Of a DNA stretch of 8,294 nucleotides, positions 6,491 through 8,294 are shown one piece after another. This DNA comes from Bacteroidales bacterium (GTDB lineage Bacteria; Bacteroidota; Bacteroidia; Bacteroidales; SM23-62), in the NCBI GenBank assembly GCA_016783865.1, contig JADHVS010000195.1, positions 1 to 8,294 on the forward strand, given 5' to 3'. Each line of letters begins with the position of its first letter. Positions within the stretch are counted from its first letter, which is position 1. The notes beneath the pieces are model-generated. The model did no database searches, had not been told where the DNA came from, and saw only the letters and a list, made by a program, of their open reading frames with translations. The translations under genes and the position numbers were made by a program.

Positions 6491-6536
6491 ACTAGAATGA
6501 CTAGAATGACTAGAATGAGCTAGAATGACTAGAATT
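6491..6536. repeat. 9-bp tandem array, unit ACTAGAATG, five copies
   Basis: Three perfect copies of ACTAGAATG (6491-6499, 6500-6508, 6509-6517) are followed by a 10-bp variant AGCTAGAATG (6518-6527) and ACTAGAATT (6528-6536). Every copy contains CTAG. The core TAGAATG also occurs at 6476-6482, across the radical SAM stop codon, with a degenerate unit between. After the array, GTGGGT is repeated twice (about 6542-6553). The array fills the short gap between two convergent genes. No stem able to act as a terminator is seen. Confidence 0.93.
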
Positions 6537-6565
6537 GGAGAGTGGGTGTGGGTGTAGAGTAATTA

Positions 6566-7507
6566 TCAGTATTCGATTTCCAGTGTAGTAATCTCATCCC
6601 CTGCCTGCATGGAGATCCTGGTTAATCCATCCGTTTCCATAAGCCATACATTATCGTACCTGGGCTGAAAGGGTGGAAAGGTGTCATCCACGACATCCCA
6701 TTTATCACCCGATTTGAGGATAAAGTAACCGTTCCCGATATACTCACCGGCAAATGAGACCATGTCAAATTCTGGCGGATAGACATATTCCCCGTAACTA
6801 TAGGTAGCCACCAGCCCAAATTTGCTATCTTTTTCTATCCTGAAGTAATTATTCGAACATGATCCCGTGAGCCAGTCAATATCGTCATAAATTATTTTGG
6901 TTTCGTATGTCTCGCAATCGCCGGCTCCCCATTTTTTCCCTTTTCTCATTTTATATACTATCCCATCGCTGTGCGAGGCAAGCAGCTTTATTTCATCATA
7001 TTTGACCGGAATATACTTTTCCGGTCCATACCAGGTATTATATATGCCGTATTTGCCTTTGTTTTCCAGGATATACATTTGCATGTCGTTGTACACCGGT
7101 TCACCTGGCGGTGTAAGGGGATACAGGGTGTCAAATTCCAGGTACTCACTTTCAAATCCATTTTCAAAGGGAAATACAAGAGAATATTTCCCCTTTTTCT
7201 TTACCATTACCGAATTATTGTCAAATGGAGCCAGAAAAGTATATACCGGTTTAACAACCATATAGAGATCCCAGGGATCGATGATGCCCATTTTCCCCTT
7301 ATCCACCACAACCATATGTTCAAATTGCTGTAACCGGTAAACGGTATCGCCCGGGAAAGTGAGTGAATAACTGTCATCGGGCAGGGAAACAGTGATCACC
7401 CCATCTTTTTTGATCACTTTCAGATCCGGATCCGGGATAATTTGTTCCTGGGCCTGAATTTGAACAAAACAGAAAAACACAATAATAATATACAGGAGAT
7501 GTTTCAT
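6566..7507 (-). CDS. WG-repeat-containing exported protein
   Basis: The reading frame stays open upstream to 7762, but that extension is translated AT-rich spacer with no protein-like composition. The ATG at 7507 is the better start because it gives a clean signal peptide, MKHLLYIIIVFFCFVQIQA, cleaved before QEQ. The resulting protein has 313 aa. It is built of about six degenerate WG-type repeats at roughly residues 64-95, 101-130, 145-175, 186-213, 222-251 and 262-290, with the pattern 'KKGKYSLV...YLEFDTLYPL', 'NKGKYGIYN...IPVKYDEIKLL', 'DSKFGLV...PPEFDMVSF'. Such repeats form a beta-propeller-like or beta-rich binding surface in exported Bacteroidota proteins, and their function is generally unknown. 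No lipobox or T9SS tail is present, so it is probably periplasmic. It is convergent with the radical SAM gene and divergent from the broken amt gene. Confidence 0.83.
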   Translation of the reverse strand: MKHLLYIIIVFFCFVQIQAQEQIIPDPDLKVIKKDGVITVSLPDDSYSLTFPGDTVYRLQQFEHMVVVDKGKMGIIDPWDLYMVVKPVYTFLAPFDNNSVMVKKKGKYSLVFPFENGFESEYLEFDTLYPLTPPGEPVYNDMQMYILENKGKYGIYNTWYGPEKYIPVKYDEIKLLASHSDGIVYKMRKGKKWGAGDCETYETKIIYDDIDWLTGSCSNNYFRIEKDSKFGLVATYSYGEYVYPPEFDMVSFAGEYIGNGYFILKSGDKWDVVDDTFPPFQPRYDNVWLMETDGLTRISMQAGDEITTLEIEY

Positions 7508-7614
7508 CGGTTTAAAATTATGAATTGACATTTGAATATAATAAATATATGAATGAGCACAAGATTTATTTCTATTCCAATTAAAAAAATAATTAATAAA
7601 TAAATAGAAAATAT

Positions 7615-7676
7615 ATAGGGGTAAAAATATAAAACAATATATATATTTGCAGCAAGTGAAAATAAAATAGGGGTAA
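7615..7676. repeat. 10-bp direct repeat ATAGGGGTAA, two copies flanking the amt promoter box
   Basis: ATAGGGGTAA occurs at 7615-7624 and again at 7667-7676, 52 bp apart start to start (about five helical turns). Each copy is preceded by a similar GAAAATA-type run. The candidate -7 box at 7642-7649 lies between them. In spacer DNA this AT-rich, two G4 blocks of identical context stand out. They could be binding sites for a regulator of amt or of the divergent WG gene, or a simple duplication. Confidence 0.5.
7642..7649 (+). promoter_or_regulatory. Candidate -7 box (TATATTTG) for the amt locus
   Basis: TATATTTG fully matches the Bacteroidota TAnnTTTG -7 consensus on the plus strand. A start site near 7655 would leave a leader of about 40 nt before the ATG at 7696. 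No TTTG-type -33 element is seen 19-21 bp upstream, and the surrounding DNA is mostly A and T, so chance matches are likely. It stands in the 188-bp divergent spacer shared with the WG-repeat gene, which otherwise shows no gene. Confidence 0.4.
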
Positions 7677-7695
7677 GTGAAAAAACAAACTAAAA

Positions 7696-8294
7696 ATGAA
7701 AAGTATAACACAAAGAGGTTTTGTTCTTGTCCTGGTGTTATTGATTGCCGGAACCGGAACAATTTTCGCGTCAGATGGAAACGGGGTGGATACGGGAATT
7801 ACTTCTATGTATTTTCCATGTTCCAGGGAAAATTTGCCATTATTACACCGGCACTTATCGCCGGCGCCTTTGCCGAGCGGGTCACCTTCAAGGGATATGT
7901 TGTTTTCATAGCCCTATGGCGCCCTGATCCTTGGAGTAGCCGCATCAGTACTATGCTACCTGGCCATTATTCTTAAGAACAAACTTGGATATGATGAAAG
8001 TCTTGATGCATTTGGTATTCATGGTGTCGGTGGTATTACAGGGGCAATTTTACTTACTTTTCTTATCAGGGACAGCTGGATGGAAGAAGCCGCAATCGCA
8101 GCCGGAGGAACGTGGAGCTTAATGCAACAGCTTGGAGTACAGGTAGTCGCCGTCCTTATTGCAGTGGCCTATGCAGCAGCGGTTACCCTGGTCATTCTAT
8201 TCCTGGTGAATAAATTGATAGGACTTAAAGCAACAAACAGCAGTGAAATGCAGGGCCTCGATTTTGCATACCACGGGGAGCATGGATATGGTCT
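7696..8294 (+). pseudogene. amt: Ammonium transporter (Amt) remnant with two internal deletions and frameshifts; 3' end off window
   Basis: Three pieces of an Amt/Rh transporter are present in order but not in one frame. Piece 1 (7696-7800, 35 codons) is the start and signal peptide, ending ...FASDGNGVDTGI. Piece 2 (about 7797-7919, another frame) reads NYFYVFSMFQGKFAIITPAL then IAGAFAERVTFKGYVVFIALW, the conserved Amt helix around 'FAIITPALI.GAFAER'. Piece 3 (about 7912-8294, back in the first frame) reads YGALILGVAASVLCYLAIIL, then LGYDESLDAFGIHGVGG and so on to LDFAYHGEHGYG close to the usual C-terminus. Against a normal Amt of about 400-450 aa, the first helices and the block between 'FIALW' and 'YGALILG' are missing; the latter includes the first pore histidine, while the second (GIHGVGG) is kept. 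Frame 1 meets TAG at 7909-7911 and frame 2 meets TAA at 7974-7976. It cannot encode a working channel as read; true decay and assembly error are both possible. Confidence 0.85.

Noticed and set aside
7508..7762. Upstream extension of the WG-repeat gene to an ATG at 7762
   Set aside because: The extra 85 residues are a run of Phe, Tyr, Ile and Leu from AT-rich spacer, would overlap the amt start and its promoter, and would bury a clean signal peptide that begins at 7507.
7790..7920. Programmed frameshifting or an intron in amt
   Set aside because: Whole conserved blocks are missing at both junctions rather than merely out of frame, and there is no inserted DNA, slippery sequence or intron structure, so deletion or misassembly explains it better.
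7677..7976. A separate 99-codon gene on the plus strand
   Set aside because: Only about 40 of its codons (7797-7919) are protein-like and they are the middle piece of the broken amt gene; the rest is the leader and the amt ends read in the wrong frame.
1..8294. CRISPR array, tRNA or rRNA gene, transposase, integrase or phage genes
   Set aside because: I found no spaced repeats, cloverleaf-like sequence, rRNA motifs or recognisable mobile-element proteins on either strand.

Overview
The window most likely comes from an uncultured member of the Bacteroidota. The evidence is a type IX secretion (T9SS) sorting tail on one exported protein, a lipoprotein whose first mature residues are Thr-Lys-Asp-Asp-Asp (the acidic surface-export signal of this phylum), an exported WG-repeat protein, AT-rich translation starts without Shine-Dalgarno motifs, and several TAnnTTTG-type -7 promoter boxes. 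Coding regions vary from AT-rich on the left to near-balanced base composition in the peptidase and radical SAM genes.

Layout, left to right. (1) The left edge holds the first 93 codons of a HipB-like helix-turn-helix regulator on the minus strand; its usual partner, a HipA kinase toxin, would lie off the left edge. (2) After about 310 bp of very AT-rich spacer comes a minus-strand pair: a 401-aa surface-type lipoprotein followed 36 nt later by a 386-aa T9SS cargo protein with PKD-like/SprB-like repeats. They look co-transcribed and are both cell-surface proteins of unknown function. (3) A gap of about 260 bp carries palindromic structures: a hairpin with a T-run on the minus strand, and a 40-bp two-part palindrome of the widespread 'ATTCCCGC...GCGGGAAT' dispersed type that touches the stop codon of the next gene. 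(4) A minus-strand secreted S15-family (PepX-like) peptidase of 617 aa is preceded by a 52-aa predicted lipoprotein whose mature part is only 30 residues. (5) Divergent from these is a plus-strand SPL/Rv2578c-type radical SAM protein with a C-terminal GVGK helix-hairpin-helix-like segment, followed directly by a 9-bp tandem array rich in CTAG. (6) A convergent minus-strand WG-repeat exported protein follows. (7) The right edge is an ammonium transporter (amt) gene on the plus strand that is broken: three recognisable pieces are joined by two internal deletions, each changing frame.

Most of the window encodes envelope or secreted proteins, but no single pathway ties them together. I do not see a convincing new multi-gene system. 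The points most worth following are the doubly deleted amt gene, the tiny lipoprotein in front of the peptidase, the palindrome at the peptidase stop codon, the tandem array that seems to start from the radical SAM stop codon, and the probable hipBA module cut by the left edge.
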